NCBI RefSeq assembly: GCF_020424085.1
Contig: NZ_CP080203.1
Span: 1,798,001 to 1,862,000 of the forward strand
DNA length: 64,000 nucleotides
DNA from: Mycetocola spongiae
GTDB taxonomy: Bacteria > Actinomycetota > Actinomycetes > Actinomycetales > Microbacteriaceae
Reading direction: 5' to 3'
Below the pieces are notes generated by a model that saw only the letters and a list, made by a program, of their open reading frames with translations, was not told the DNA's origin and made no database searches. Of the stretch, positions 15,926 to 23,635 are shown piece after piece; position 1 is the first letter of the stretch; each line of letters opens with the position of its first letter. Position numbers and translations under genes: made by a program.

Positions 15926-16444
15926 ATGTCCACGCACACGCCTCCCCTCATCGTGATGGGCGTCTCCGGCTCGGGAAAGTCCACCATTGGACAGGCCCTC
16001 GCCGATAGCTTTGGCCTCACCTTCATCGACGGCGATGACCTGCACCCGAGCGCCAATAAGGCCAAGATGGCCGCCGGCCACCCCCTGAACGATGAGGACC
16101 GCGCCCCGTGGCTCGAAATCATCGCGCAGCGGATCGGATCGGAACTGGCCGAGGGCCACCCGATCGTCGTGGCCTGCTCCGCGCTGAAGCGCCGCTATCG
16201 CGATCAGCTGGTCGCCTATGCGCCCGAGACCGCCTTTATTCACCTGCGCGGCGACCGCGCGCTCATCGCCGAGCGCCAGCTGCACCGCAACCACGAATAT
16301 ATGCCCAATAGCCTGCTCGACTCGCAGTACAACACCCTCGAACCTCTCGAGGATGGCGAAATCGGCATTGCCATCGATCCGGCCGGAACACCGGAACAGA
16401 TCGTGGCCGCCGTGCGCCAGTATCTCTCTTCACCAACCAGTTAG
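15926..16444 (+). CDS. gntK: Gluconokinase
   Basis: 172 residues, the usual length of thermoresistant-type gluconate kinases. The P-loop GVSGSGKST is at 12-20; DGDDLHP (substrate loop) and the later CSALKRRYRD and HRNHEYMP segments are characteristic. It phosphorylates gluconate to 6-phosphogluconate for the pentose phosphate pathway. AAGGAG lies 9 nt before the ATG. The gntP permease gene starts 7 nt after its stop, giving a two-gene operon that ends at a strong terminator. Confidence 0.95.
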   Translation: MSTHTPPLIVMGVSGSGKSTIGQALADSFGLTFIDGDDLHPSANKAKMAAGHPLNDEDRAPWLEIIAQRIGSELAEGHPIVVACSALKRRYRDQLVAYAPETAFIHLRGDRALIAERQLHRNHEYMPNSLLDSQYNTLEPLEDGEIGIAIDPAGTPEQIVAAVRQYLSSPTS

Positions 16445-16451
16445 GACCACG

Positions 16452-17855
16452 ATGACCGGAGAATGGTCTCTCCTCTGGGAGCTCCCCACCTGGGGTTTGC
16501 TTCTCGTCGCGGCGGGCTCTATTGCCCTGCTGCTTGCCCTCATCATCTGGGGGCGCATCCACGCATTCCTCGCGCTTGTTATTGTGAGCGTGCTCACGGC
16601 AATCGCCACGGGCATCCCCACGTCCCAGCTGGTCACGGTCCTCACCACGGGCTTTGGCGGAACCCTGGGCAGCGTGGCGCTCCTGGTGGGACTGGGCGCG
16701 ATGCTGGGCCGGATGCTCGAGACCAGCGGTGGCGCCAAGGTGCTCACCGACGCCCTGATTAATAAGTTTGGCGAGAAGCGCGCACCGCTGGCACTCTCCC
16801 TCGCCTCGCTGATGATGGGTTTTCCGATCTTCTTCGACGCGGGCCTCGTGGTCATGCTGCCGATCATCTTCACCGTGGCGCGACGCCTGGGCGGCTCGCT
16901 GCTGACCTATGCCTTCCCCGCGGCCACCGCATTCTCCGTGATGCATATCTTTGTGCCCCCGCACCCCGGACCGGTCGCGGCCACGGGCCTGCTCGGCGCC
17001 GATGTGGGTCTTGTGCTGGTATTTGGCCTGATCGTCGCGATCCCCACCTGGTATGTGGTGGGTCACCTCTTCGGAGGCTATGTGGGCCGCAAATATAATA
17101 TTGCGATCCCCGATATTCTCTTCGGCGCACAGAACGACGAATCGGGAGATAAGTTCAAGTCCAGCCCCAAGCTGGGCACCGTCCTCTTCCTGCTGCTGCT
17201 TCCGCTTGGCCTGATCTTCCTCAATACCGGCCTGAACGCCCTGGCCACCGCGGGCGTGGTATCGCTCGAGGACGGCTGGGTTCAGGTTCTGCGCCTGCTC
17301 GGCGAGACCCCGATTGCGCTGCTGATCACCGTGGTCCTGGCGATGTGGCTGCTCGGCTGGCGCACCGGCAAGCCCGGCTCGCTTGTGGAGACCATCGTGG
17401 ACAGCGCCCTCGGCCCGGTCTGCTCGATCATCCTGATCACGGGTGCCGGTGGAATGTTTGGTGGCGTGCTGCGCGAGTCCGGCATCGGCGGCGCAATCGC
17501 CGATTCGCTGGATAGCCTGGGCCTGCCGCTGATTCTCGCGGGCTTTGTGATCGCCGCTATCGTGCGCATTGCACAGGGTTCGGCCACGGTCGCCCTGACC
17601 ACCGCCGCCGCCCTCGTGCAGCCGGTGATCCTCACCAGCGGCTATAACCCCGTGCAGCTGGCCGCCGTGGTGCTGGCCCTGGCCGCCGGATCGGTCTTCG
17701 CCGGCCACGTGAACGACTCGGGCTTCTGGCTCGTGAGCCGCTTCTTTGGCATGGACACCCAGACCACGCTGAAAACCTGGACCGTGGGCCAGGCGCTTGT
17801 CGCCGTGGTGGGCTTTGTGATCGCCCTCGCGATCTTCCTGGTCGCCAGCGCCTAG
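16452..17855 (+). CDS. gntP: Gluconate:H+ symporter, GntP family
   Basis: 467 residues with about 12-14 membrane segments and no signal peptide, matching the GntP family. Motifs such as FGGTLGSVALLVGLGAMLG, FFDAGLVVMLPI and the C-terminal VNDSGFWLVSRFFG are typical. It should import gluconate for the kinase encoded 7 nt upstream. The start follows AGGACCACG weakly and relies on reinitiation from gntK. The regulator may be the FCD-GntR at 20.4 kb (inference). Confidence 0.93.
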   Translation: MTGEWSLLWELPTWGLLLVAAGSIALLLALIIWGRIHAFLALVIVSVLTAIATGIPTSQLVTVLTTGFGGTLGSVALLVGLGAMLGRMLETSGGAKVLTDALINKFGEKRAPLALSLASLMMGFPIFFDAGLVVMLPIIFTVARRLGGSLLTYAFPAATAFSVMHIFVPPHPGPVAATGLLGADVGLVLVFGLIVAIPTWYVVGHLFGGYVGRKYNIAIPDILFGAQNDESGDKFKSSPKLGTVLFLLLLPLGLIFLNTGLNALATAGVVSLEDGWVQVLRLLGETPIALLITVVLAMWLLGWRTGKPGSLVETIVDSALGPVCSIILITGAGGMFGGVLRESGIGGAIADSLDSLGLPLILAGFVIAAIVRIAQGSATVALTTAAALVQPVILTSGYNPVQLAAVVLALAAGSVFAGHVNDSGFWLVSRFFGMDTQTTLKTWTVGQALVAVVGFVIALAIFLVASA

Positions 17856-17861
17856 AACCCC

Positions 17862-17898
17862 AAAGGGCCCCGGTGAGCATGCTCGCCGGGGCCCTTTT
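17862..17898 (+). terminator. Terminator of the gntK-gntP operon
   Basis: AAAGGGCCCCGG pairs with CCGGGGCCCTTT through an added TGAGC/GCTCG stem; the T-run is short. It also lies at the end of the converging SDR gene. Confidence 0.85.
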
Positions 17899-17904
17899 GC
17901 GCGC

Positions 17905-18552
17905 CTAGTTAAAAACCTGGAGGGCGTTGATAATCGGGGTGTCCCCGTCGTTAAAGGGAAGCGTGCGTCCCTCGGTGCCCGGCACGTTCAGCACCTCGGC
18001 GGCCACGAGCGCGACGTTTTCGCGGCGCACGCTCCCGGACTCGCGGGTGATCGAGATAGTGCCGGTTGCCGGCTCATCGATCAGCCGGCTCGGGCCGAGG
18101 ATGGTCCAGGCCAGGTTTGAGCGGCGCAGATAATCATCGGCCTCGGCCTTGGCCTGCGCATAGGCGTGGAAGCTATCGTCCACGGGAATACTATGTTCCA
18201 GGCTGGACCCCTGATAGGACACCATGACATAGCGGGCGACTCCGGCGCGCTCGGCGGCATCCATCGAGCGGATCGCGGCATCACGGTCCACCGCAAACGT
18301 GCGCTCGGGGTTTCCGCCGCCGGCACCGGCCGACCAGATCACGGCGTCATAGCCCTCCAGCAGATCCGCGAGCTGCCAGGTGAGGAGGTTTTCCACATCG
18401 GCCAGCACGGGCTCCGCGCCGGTGGCGCTCACGTCCTCGGCATGGTCGGGGTTGCGAATAAAGGATCCGACCCGGTGGCCGCGTCCGATCAGAATTTCCG
18501 AGAGGTACAGGGCGATCTTGCCGTGTCCCCCGATAATGGCAATGCGTGACAT
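17905..18552 (-). CDS. NAD(P)H-binding protein, atypical SDR
   Basis: 215 residues. The glycine-rich Rossmann motif IAIIGGHGKIA (residues 4-14) is followed by the Arg of SFIRNP, VIWSAGAGG, and VMVSYQGS in place of a classical YxxxK site. This is the NAD(P)H-binding (YbjT/NmrA-like) group of atypical short-chain dehydrogenases, which often act as redox sensors or isomerases. The function here is unassigned. The start follows a TAACTT box by 6 nt (leaderless). Confidence 0.85.
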   Translation of the reverse strand: MSRIAIIGGHGKIALYLSEILIGRGHRVGSFIRNPDHAEDVSATGAEPVLADVENLLTWQLADLLEGYDAVIWSAGAGGGNPERTFAVDRDAAIRSMDAAERAGVARYVMVSYQGSSLEHSIPVDDSFHAYAQAKAEADDYLRRSNLAWTILGPSRLIDEPATGTISITRESGSVRRENVALVAAEVLNVPGTEGRTLPFNDGDTPIINALQVFN

Positions 18553-18558
18553 AACATC

Positions 18559-18564
18559 AAGTTA
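18559..18564 (-). promoter_or_regulatory. -10 box of leaderless SDR promoter
   Basis: TAACTT, 6-nt gap, ATG. Confidence 0.5.
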
Positions 18565-18619
18565 GCACGCACTTCCCGGCACGCACAGTTCATTCGTTAT
18601 GTATTCGCCCGCAGCGGAT

Positions 18620-19159
18620 TTAACGGGTAATCCGGGCCACGGCATCGCGCGTCACCTCGCGCCCGGCGGGCGGGGTTTCCAGCGCGCGGTGCACCCCCAG
18701 CCCCTCGATCAGCGCGTCCAGGTGGCGCGCCGTCTCCGCGTCAAAGTGCAGCTCGAGCGCGGCCCGGCTGCGGGCCATCCACCGGGTGGTGATGACCCGA
18801 TAGGCGCTATCGCGGGCCGCGAGCGCATAGAGCTCATGCACCAGAACCGTGCCGCGCGGGGAGGCGAGGGAGTCATCATGCACAATGGCAACCACGGCCT
18901 CGCACGCCTCCGCGCGGGTCGATGCCGCCGCGAGAGCCGCGGAAAAACGCGCACTCGCGTCCTCGGCAAAGCGCGTGAAAACCTCGCGCAGAATCTCCTC
19001 CATGCCCGAGAAATGATAGGTCATCGAGCCGAGGGGGACCCCCGCGCGCTCCGCGATCCCGCGGTGCGAGGTGCGGGCAACACCGCGCTCGGCGATCAGA
19101 TCGGTGGCCACCTCAAGCAGGCGCTCGCGCCGCCCCGGCTCCACGCGCCGCACGGTCAT
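18620..19159 (-). CDS. TetR family transcriptional regulator
   Basis: 179 residues. The N-terminal helix-turn-helix is at about 10-55 (RLLEVATDLIAERGVARTS then IAERAGVPLGSMTYHF), followed by a helical ligand domain. Its ATG overlaps the stop of the upstream acetyltransferase gene by four bases (ATGA), so both are made from one mRNA. A perfect 16-bp palindrome in front of that operon is a good operator candidate. The ligand is unknown. Confidence 0.87.
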   Translation of the reverse strand: MTVRRVEPGRRERLLEVATDLIAERGVARTSHRGIAERAGVPLGSMTYHFSGMEEILREVFTRFAEDASARFSAALAAASTRAEACEAVVAIVHDDSLASPRGTVLVHELYALAARDSAYRVITTRWMARSRAALELHFDAETARHLDALIEGLGVHRALETPPAGREVTRDAVARITR

Positions 19160-19749
19160 GCCCCGGCCCCCTCGATCGCGCGCAGGATGCGGGCGGGATT
19201 GCCCGCGGCCACCACATTGGCGGGGATATCCCGGGTCACCACCGCGCCCGCCCCGATCACCGAGTTCTCCCCGATGCTCACGCCGGGCAGCACAATCACT
19301 CCCCCGCCGAGCCACACGTTATCGGCGATCGTGATCGGCGCGGCCGCCTCGATGCCCCTCCGACGCTCGCCCGGGTCGATCGGGTGGGTCGGCGTCAGGA
19401 GCTGGACGTGTGGGCCGATCTGGCAGTGGGCGCCGATCCGGATCGGGGCCACGTCGAGCGCCGTGAGTCCGTAGTTGATAAACGTGCCTTCGCCAATCGT
19501 GATGTGTATTCCATAATCCACATATAGCGGCGGCAGCACCTCCACCCCGGGACCCACGGACCCCAGGAGTTCCCGGAGCACGGCGCCCGCGGTGGCGGGA
19601 TCGGCGGCATGCGCCGCGGCATAGCGGGCGGCGCGGGCGCGCGCGGCGGCCACGGCCTCGCGCAGCTCCGGATCATCGGCCGTATAGGGGTCTCCCGCGA
19701 GCATGCGCTCGCGCTGGGTGCGGGTATCGCGGTCCTCGGTGCTGGGCAT
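19156..19749 (-). CDS. Maltose O-acetyltransferase-like sugar acetyltransferase (LbH)
   Basis: 197 residues. An N-terminal helical mac domain (residues 10-60) contains RMLAGDPYTADDPELR, and hexapeptide repeats of a left-handed beta helix follow (IGAHCQIGPHVQLL, then ADNVWLGGGVIVLPGVSIG and NSVIGAGAVVTRDIP). The catalytic histidine is likely in LTPTHPID. It fits the Maa/NodL/LacA group, which uses acetyl-CoA to acetylate sugars. The ATG is 7 nt after TACACT, so a leaderless mRNA is likely. It forms an operon with the TetR gene. Confidence 0.9.
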   Translation of the reverse strand: MPSTEDRDTRTQRERMLAGDPYTADDPELREAVAAARARAARYAAAHAADPATAGAVLRELLGSVGPGVEVLPPLYVDYGIHITIGEGTFINYGLTALDVAPIRIGAHCQIGPHVQLLTPTHPIDPGERRRGIEAAAPITIADNVWLGGGVIVLPGVSIGENSVIGAGAVVTRDIPANVVAAGNPARILRAIEGAGA

Positions 19750-19756
19750 GGTGACG

Positions 19757-19786
19757 AGTGTACCCCGTTCGTGTACGATCGTACAC
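19757..19786. promoter_or_regulatory. Promoter and 16-bp palindromic operator of the acetyltransferase-tetR operon
   Basis: GTGTACGATCGTACAC (19771-19786) is a perfect palindrome upstream of the -10 box TACACT (19757-19762, minus strand), with a further half-site GTGTAC at 19758-19763. It lies between the acetyltransferase operon and the divergent DUF1349 gene and could control both. Confidence 0.68.
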
Positions 19787-19809
19787 ATCGGGCGGAACAG
19801 AGGAGCATA

Positions 19810-20406
19810 ATGATAAACCCGGAGCACGGTACACCCCTCGGCTGGGCCGAGGGAGCCTGGACAACCCCGCCGGTATCCCTCCGCGAGGACGGCACGGACC
19901 TGCTGGTCGAGGCGGCCGCGGGCAGCGATGCCTGGCGGCATACCTCCTATGGGTTTATCCACGAGAGCGAGCATGCGCTGCTGGCGGATCTGCCCGTGGG
20001 GTCCGCGATGGAGGTGTCCTTCCGGGCGGAGTTTGCCGAGCAATTTGATCAGGCCGGGCTCTTCCTGCGCGTGGACACGCAGACCTGGATTAAGGCCGGG
20101 GTGGAGTGGGCCGATGGCGCCCTCCAGCTCGGCGCGGTGGTGACCCACGGCAGCTCGGATTGGTCGGTGGCGCCGGTTCCGGAGTGGAACGGGCGCGTCA
20201 TCACGATCCGGCTGAGCCGCGAGCCCGCGGCGGTCACGGTGCGCTCCCGGGTGGATGATGGGCCGCTGCGCCTGGTGCGGGTCACCCATCTGCCCCCGAA
20301 TTGCGCCGCGCAGGCCGGCCCGTATCTGTGCGCGCCCACGCGCGCCGGGCTGAGCGTGCGTTTCCTCTCCTGGGTGCGCACAGCGGCCGATGCCGCGCTG
20401 CACTAG
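19810..20406 (+). CDS. DUF1349 domain protein (concanavalin-like)
   Basis: 198 residues filling the whole DUF1349 domain, a jelly-roll fold related to laminin-G/concanavalin lectins. Typical stretches are FRAEFAEQFDQAGLFLRVD, WIKAGVEWADGALQLGAVVT and SDWSVAPV. No signal peptide is present, so it is cytoplasmic; many relatives are described only as regulators of carbohydrate metabolism. The ATG has GAGGAG about 5 nt upstream. It is transcribed away from the acetyltransferase-tetR operon across the shared palindrome. Confidence 0.87.
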   Translation: MINPEHGTPLGWAEGAWTTPPVSLREDGTDLLVEAAAGSDAWRHTSYGFIHESEHALLADLPVGSAMEVSFRAEFAEQFDQAGLFLRVDTQTWIKAGVEWADGALQLGAVVTHGSSDWSVAPVPEWNGRVITIRLSREPAAVTVRSRVDDGPLRLVRVTHLPPNCAAQAGPYLCAPTRAGLSVRFLSWVRTAADAALH

Positions 20407-20415
20407 CCCGGGGTT

Positions 20416-21123
20416 TTAGGCCCCGGGGGCCGTGCCGAGGTTATGGTCCACCTCGGCGGCGGTGCGCCGCATGATTCGGTCCATCGCATCGCGCGCCCGC
20501 TCGCCGTTGCCCGCGGCGATCGCGCCGGCCACCTCGATATGCAGGCGCAGGGCGTCCTCATGCGGGTGGTGGGGCATCAGGCCGTGCCGCGTGCGCCCGC
20601 GCAGCACCTCGGCAACCATGCCGTCCATCGCGGCAAACATGCGGTTCCCACTGAGTTCCAGCACGCCGGCGTGGAAGCGAATATCGGCGGCGAGGAATCC
20701 CGCGACGTCTCCCGCGCGGCCCAGCGTGCGCATATCATCGGCGAGGGCCACCAGATCGGCGGCGGCCTCGGGATCGGCGTATTGCGCGGCGAGCTCCGCC
20801 GCGGCGGGCTCCACGGCCCGGCGCAGCTGGGTCAAAGAACGCAGCTGGGAGGCCCGCTCGGAACCGGCCAGGCGCCAGGAGATCAGCTGTGGATCGAAGG
20901 AGTTCCAGTTCTCCTCGGGCAATACCCGGATGCCGAGGCGGCGTACCGATTCGAGGAGGCCCAGCGATTGCAGGACCCGCACCGCCTCCCTGATCACAGA
21001 GCGGCCCACGCCCATCTCCTCGGCCAGATCGGTGGCCAGAACGGTATCGCCGGGCGCGAGTTCACCCGAAATAATGCGGCGGCCGAGGTCTTCCACGGCG
21101 CGATCATGGAGGCTCGAAGACAT
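20416..21123 (-). CDS. FadR-type GntR regulator (FCD), sugar-acid type
   Basis: 235 residues. The winged helix holds LAEEMGVGRSVIREAVRVLQSLGLL, here split as LAEEMGVGRSV and IREAVRVLQSLG; the linker phrase WNSFDPQLISWRL is typical of gluconate and galactonate regulators (GntR/DgoR branch). FCD metal-site residues appear in ADIRFHAGVLELSGN and LRLHIEVAGAI. A role in controlling the gntK-gntP operon about 4 kb away is plausible; a GT-N3-AC site lies there. The start follows TAGTCT by 6 nt. It is divergent from menC. Confidence 0.88.
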   Translation of the reverse strand: MSSSLHDRAVEDLGRRIISGELAPGDTVLATDLAEEMGVGRSVIREAVRVLQSLGLLESVRRLGIRVLPEENWNSFDPQLISWRLAGSERASQLRSLTQLRRAVEPAAAELAAQYADPEAAADLVALADDMRTLGRAGDVAGFLAADIRFHAGVLELSGNRMFAAMDGMVAEVLRGRTRHGLMPHHPHEDALRLHIEVAGAIAAGNGERARDAMDRIMRRTAAEVDHNLGTAPGA

Positions 21124-21129
21124 GGCCCC

Positions 21130-21135
21130 AGACTA
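21130..21135 (-). promoter_or_regulatory. -10 box of leaderless FCD-GntR promoter
   Basis: TAGTCT, 6-nt gap, ATG. Confidence 0.5.
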
Positions 21136-21175
21136 GCGGATGCGCGGCCGCGCCGAAGGGGCGACAATGGAAGAC

Positions 21176-22177
21176 ATGAGTACCCCGGTGCCGCTTCCCT
21201 CCCTTGACCATCTGCTGGATAGTGCGCGGGTGGTTTCGCTGCCGCTGCGCACCCGCTTCCGCGGGATCACCACGCGCGAGGCGCTGCTATTTTCCGGGCC
21301 CGCGGGCTGGAGCGAGTTTTCGCCGTTTGTGGAATATGACACCGCCGAATCCTCCACGTGGCTCGCCGGCGCCCTCGATTTTGCCTATCGCCCGGTCACG
21401 GGTGTGCTGCGCGAGCGCATCCCCGTGAATGCCACCGTGCCGGCGGTTGAGGCCGAGGCACTAGAGGCCATCCTCGCGCTCTATCCGGGCTGCACCACCG
21501 CCAAGATCAAGGTGGCCGAGCCCGGTCAGGGTCTGGGCCAGGAGATCGCGCGCGTCGCCCGCACGCGCGAGCTGATGGGTCCGGATGCGCGCCTGCGCGT
21601 GGATGCCAACGGCCTGTGGAGCGTGGATCAGGCCGAGGAGGCGCTCCGGGCGCTGGCCCCCTATCGGCTGGAATATGCCGAGCAGCCCTGCGCCACCGTG
21701 CCCGAGCTGGCCGAGTTGCGCGCGCGCCTGAGCGGCCTGGGTATCCCGATTGCCGCGGATGAGAGCGTGCGCAAGGCGAGCGATCCGCTCGCGGTCGCGC
21801 GCGCCGGGGCCGCCGATCTGCTCGTGGTGAAGGCGCAGCCGCTCGGGGGCATTACCCGGGCGCGGGCGCTGATCGCCGAGACCGGGCTCCCCGTGGTGGT
21901 CTCCAGCGCGCTGGATACATCGGTGGGGCTGTCGATGGGGGCTCTGCTGGCCGCCACGGTACCGGGCCTGGACTTTGCGTGTGGCCTGGGCACCGCGGCG
22001 CTGCTCGCAGCGGATGTCACCGAGTCGCCGCTGCTGCCCATAAACGGCAGCATCGCGGCCGCGCGGGTCGAGGTATCCCCCGCGCTGTTGGACGAGTATC
22101 GGGCCGCCCCCGAACGCGAGGCCTGGTGGTTTGCGCGCCTCGCCGCCTGCCACGGCTATCTGGCCGAGCGCGCCTAA
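21176..22177 (+). CDS. menC: o-Succinylbenzoate synthase (MenC)
   Basis: About 333 residues, enolase superfamily. The catalytic lysine motif is TAKIKVAEPGQ (KxK), the metal ligands follow as RVDANGLW (Asp), EYAEQP (Glu) and IAADESVR (Asp), and the second lysine is in VVKAQPLGG. It dehydrates SHCHC to o-succinylbenzoate in menaquinone synthesis. It lies about 11 kb from menB and is thus separated from the other men genes. The start is uncertain: an ATG three codons earlier follows AGGGG, while the one used follows GACAAT by 7 nt. Confidence 0.93.
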   Translation: MSTPVPLPSLDHLLDSARVVSLPLRTRFRGITTREALLFSGPAGWSEFSPFVEYDTAESSTWLAGALDFAYRPVTGVLRERIPVNATVPAVEAEALEAILALYPGCTTAKIKVAEPGQGLGQEIARVARTRELMGPDARLRVDANGLWSVDQAEEALRALAPYRLEYAEQPCATVPELAELRARLSGLGIPIAADESVRKASDPLAVARAGAADLLVVKAQPLGGITRARALIAETGLPVVVSSALDTSVGLSMGALLAATVPGLDFACGLGTAALLAADVTESPLLPINGSIAAARVEVSPALLDEYRAAPEREAWWFARLAACHGYLAERA

Positions 22178-22244
22178 CGCATTTGCCCGCGGCGCGCACG
22201 CTCAGTAGGGTCTTATCACCGCAGAATTTCGGAAGGAGATCATC

Positions 22245-22556
22245 GTGGCCGCTCCGCGCGCAGACCTCGCCCGCATCCGGCGCTGGTGCGCCTCCGCACT
22301 GCCCGAGGATCGCCGGGAGCACGCGCGCCTGGAACCCGAGTTTGGCCGCCTGGACGTGACCATCCGCCTGGTGGATGACGCCGGCTCCGCCCCGCTCGCG
22401 CGGCTGCGCTATACCGAGACCACGGGCCTGTGGAGCCTGCACTGGTTCACCGAATCCGGCGGCTATCACGAGCACCGCGGCCTGGGCCGCACCCCGCACG
22501 TGCGCAAGATCCTCGACTATCTGTCCAGCGGGGCCGATCCGATCTTCCGGCTCTAG
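22245..22556 (+). CDS. DUF3024 family protein
   Basis: 103 residues. It has the hallmark of DUF3024: an N-terminal helix (DLARIRRWCASALP), then ARLRYTETTGLWSLHWF, and a C-terminal helical segment RKILDYLSSGADPIF. It is a soluble protein of unknown function. The GTG start has AAGGAG with 6-nt spacing. It ends 12 nt before a strong bidirectional terminator shared with the cytochrome c biogenesis operon. Confidence 0.82.
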   Translation: MAAPRADLARIRRWCASALPEDRREHARLEPEFGRLDVTIRLVDDAGSAPLARLRYTETTGLWSLHWFTESGGYHEHRGLGRTPHVRKILDYLSSGADPIFRL

Positions 22557-22567
22557 GCCCGGCGCAT

Positions 22568-22608
22568 AAAAAAACCGCGGCATCCGAAATCGGATGCCGC
22601 GGTTTTTT
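22568..22608. terminator. Bidirectional terminator
   Basis: Stem ACCGCGGCATCCG/CGGATGCCGCGGT flanked by A- and T-runs on both sides, between the converging DUF3024 and ccsB genes. Confidence 0.93.
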
Positions 22609-22616
22609 CGTGGAGG

Positions 22617-23615
22617 CTAGAGTCCCGAATAGGCGTGCAGGCCCTTGAAGAACAGGTTCACCACGGTGAAGTTGAAGAGCACCGTGACGGCACCCACCAT
22701 CGACAGCCAGGCGGCGCGGTTGCCGCGCCAGCCGCGCGTGGCCCGGGCGTGAATATATCCCGCGTAGACCACCCAGATGATGAAGGTCCATACCTCCTTG
22801 GTGTCCCAGCCCCAATAGCGTCCCCAGGCCGCCTCGGCCCAGACGGCGCCGGCCATCAGGGTGAAGGTCCAGAGGATAAAGCCGATGATATTGGTGCGGT
22901 AAGCGAGGTTATCCATGCGCTGCGAGCTGGGCAGGGTGGCCATAAAGCGCAGGTGCTTGGCGCTGAGTTCGGTGCCCGCGCGCTCGCGCCGGTCCTGAAT
23001 CAGCTGCACGATGGTGATCGCGAAGCCGATCGTGAAAAACGCGGTTCCCAGCGTGGCCACAAACACGTGGATCACGAGCCAGGCCGAGTGCAGTGCCGGC
23101 GGCAGCGGGGCCACCTCGACATAGAAGTTCAGCGTGGACAGGCCGAGGAAAATGACCACAAGCCCGAGCACAAACGCGCCGAGGAAGCGCAGGTCCACGC
23201 GCGTGAGCGTGGCCAGGAATACCGCCACGATCACGAGGGTGCCCGTCATCGCAAACTCGTACATATTGGCCCACGGCACGCGCTCCGCGGCCACGCCGCG
23301 GGTGATCACGGCGGTGAGGTGCAGCAGGAAGCCAAGCACGGTGAGGGCCACGGCCACGCGCAGGCTCGCCGAGCGGCTCGCCGTGACCGAGCCCGAGTGG
23401 TCCTCCTCGCGGGTGAGCGTACCCACCGCGGTGCGCGAGGAACCCCCGGCAGCGGCGGCGGCCGCCTGGGCCGCACCCGCGGCCGCCGCGCGGTCCGCGG
23501 CGGCGGTTACCTCGGCGCTGCGGCGCGCGAGGTCAAAGGTGAACGCGACAAAGGCGATCGAGTAGACGGCGATAGCCGACCACAGCGACCAGATAGAAAT
23601 ATCATTTAGACTCAC
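22617..23615 (-). CDS. ccsB: Cytochrome c biogenesis protein CcsB (ResC)
   Basis: 332 residues, about eight membrane segments. The haem-handling tryptophan-rich WWD-type motif is seen as WGRYWGWDTKEVW, and conserved histidines lie in LHLTAV and LVIHVFVATLG. With ResB it forms the System II haem lyase that moves haem outward and attaches it to CXXCH apocytochromes. An alanine-rich insert (residues 36-57) follows the first helix. It starts 20 nt after resB; a TAGTCT box 6 nt before its GTG may give an internal leaderless promoter. Confidence 0.94.
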   Translation of the reverse strand: MSLNDISIWSLWSAIAVYSIAFVAFTFDLARRSAEVTAAADRAAAAGAAQAAAAAAGGSSRTAVGTLTREEDHSGSVTASRSASLRVAVALTVLGFLLHLTAVITRGVAAERVPWANMYEFAMTGTLVIVAVFLATLTRVDLRFLGAFVLGLVVIFLGLSTLNFYVEVAPLPPALHSAWLVIHVFVATLGTAFFTIGFAITIVQLIQDRRERAGTELSAKHLRFMATLPSSQRMDNLAYRTNIIGFILWTFTLMAGAVWAEAAWGRYWGWDTKEVWTFIIWVVYAGYIHARATRGWRGNRAAWLSMVGAVTVLFNFTVVNLFFKGLHAYSGL

Positions 23616-23621
23616 GAACCC

Positions 23622-23627
23622 AGACTA
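23622..23627 (-). promoter_or_regulatory. Possible internal -10 box before ccsB
   Basis: TAGTCT, 6-nt gap, GTG. It lies inside an operon, so chance cannot be excluded. Confidence 0.35.
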
Positions 23628-23635
23628 CCTCTCCA

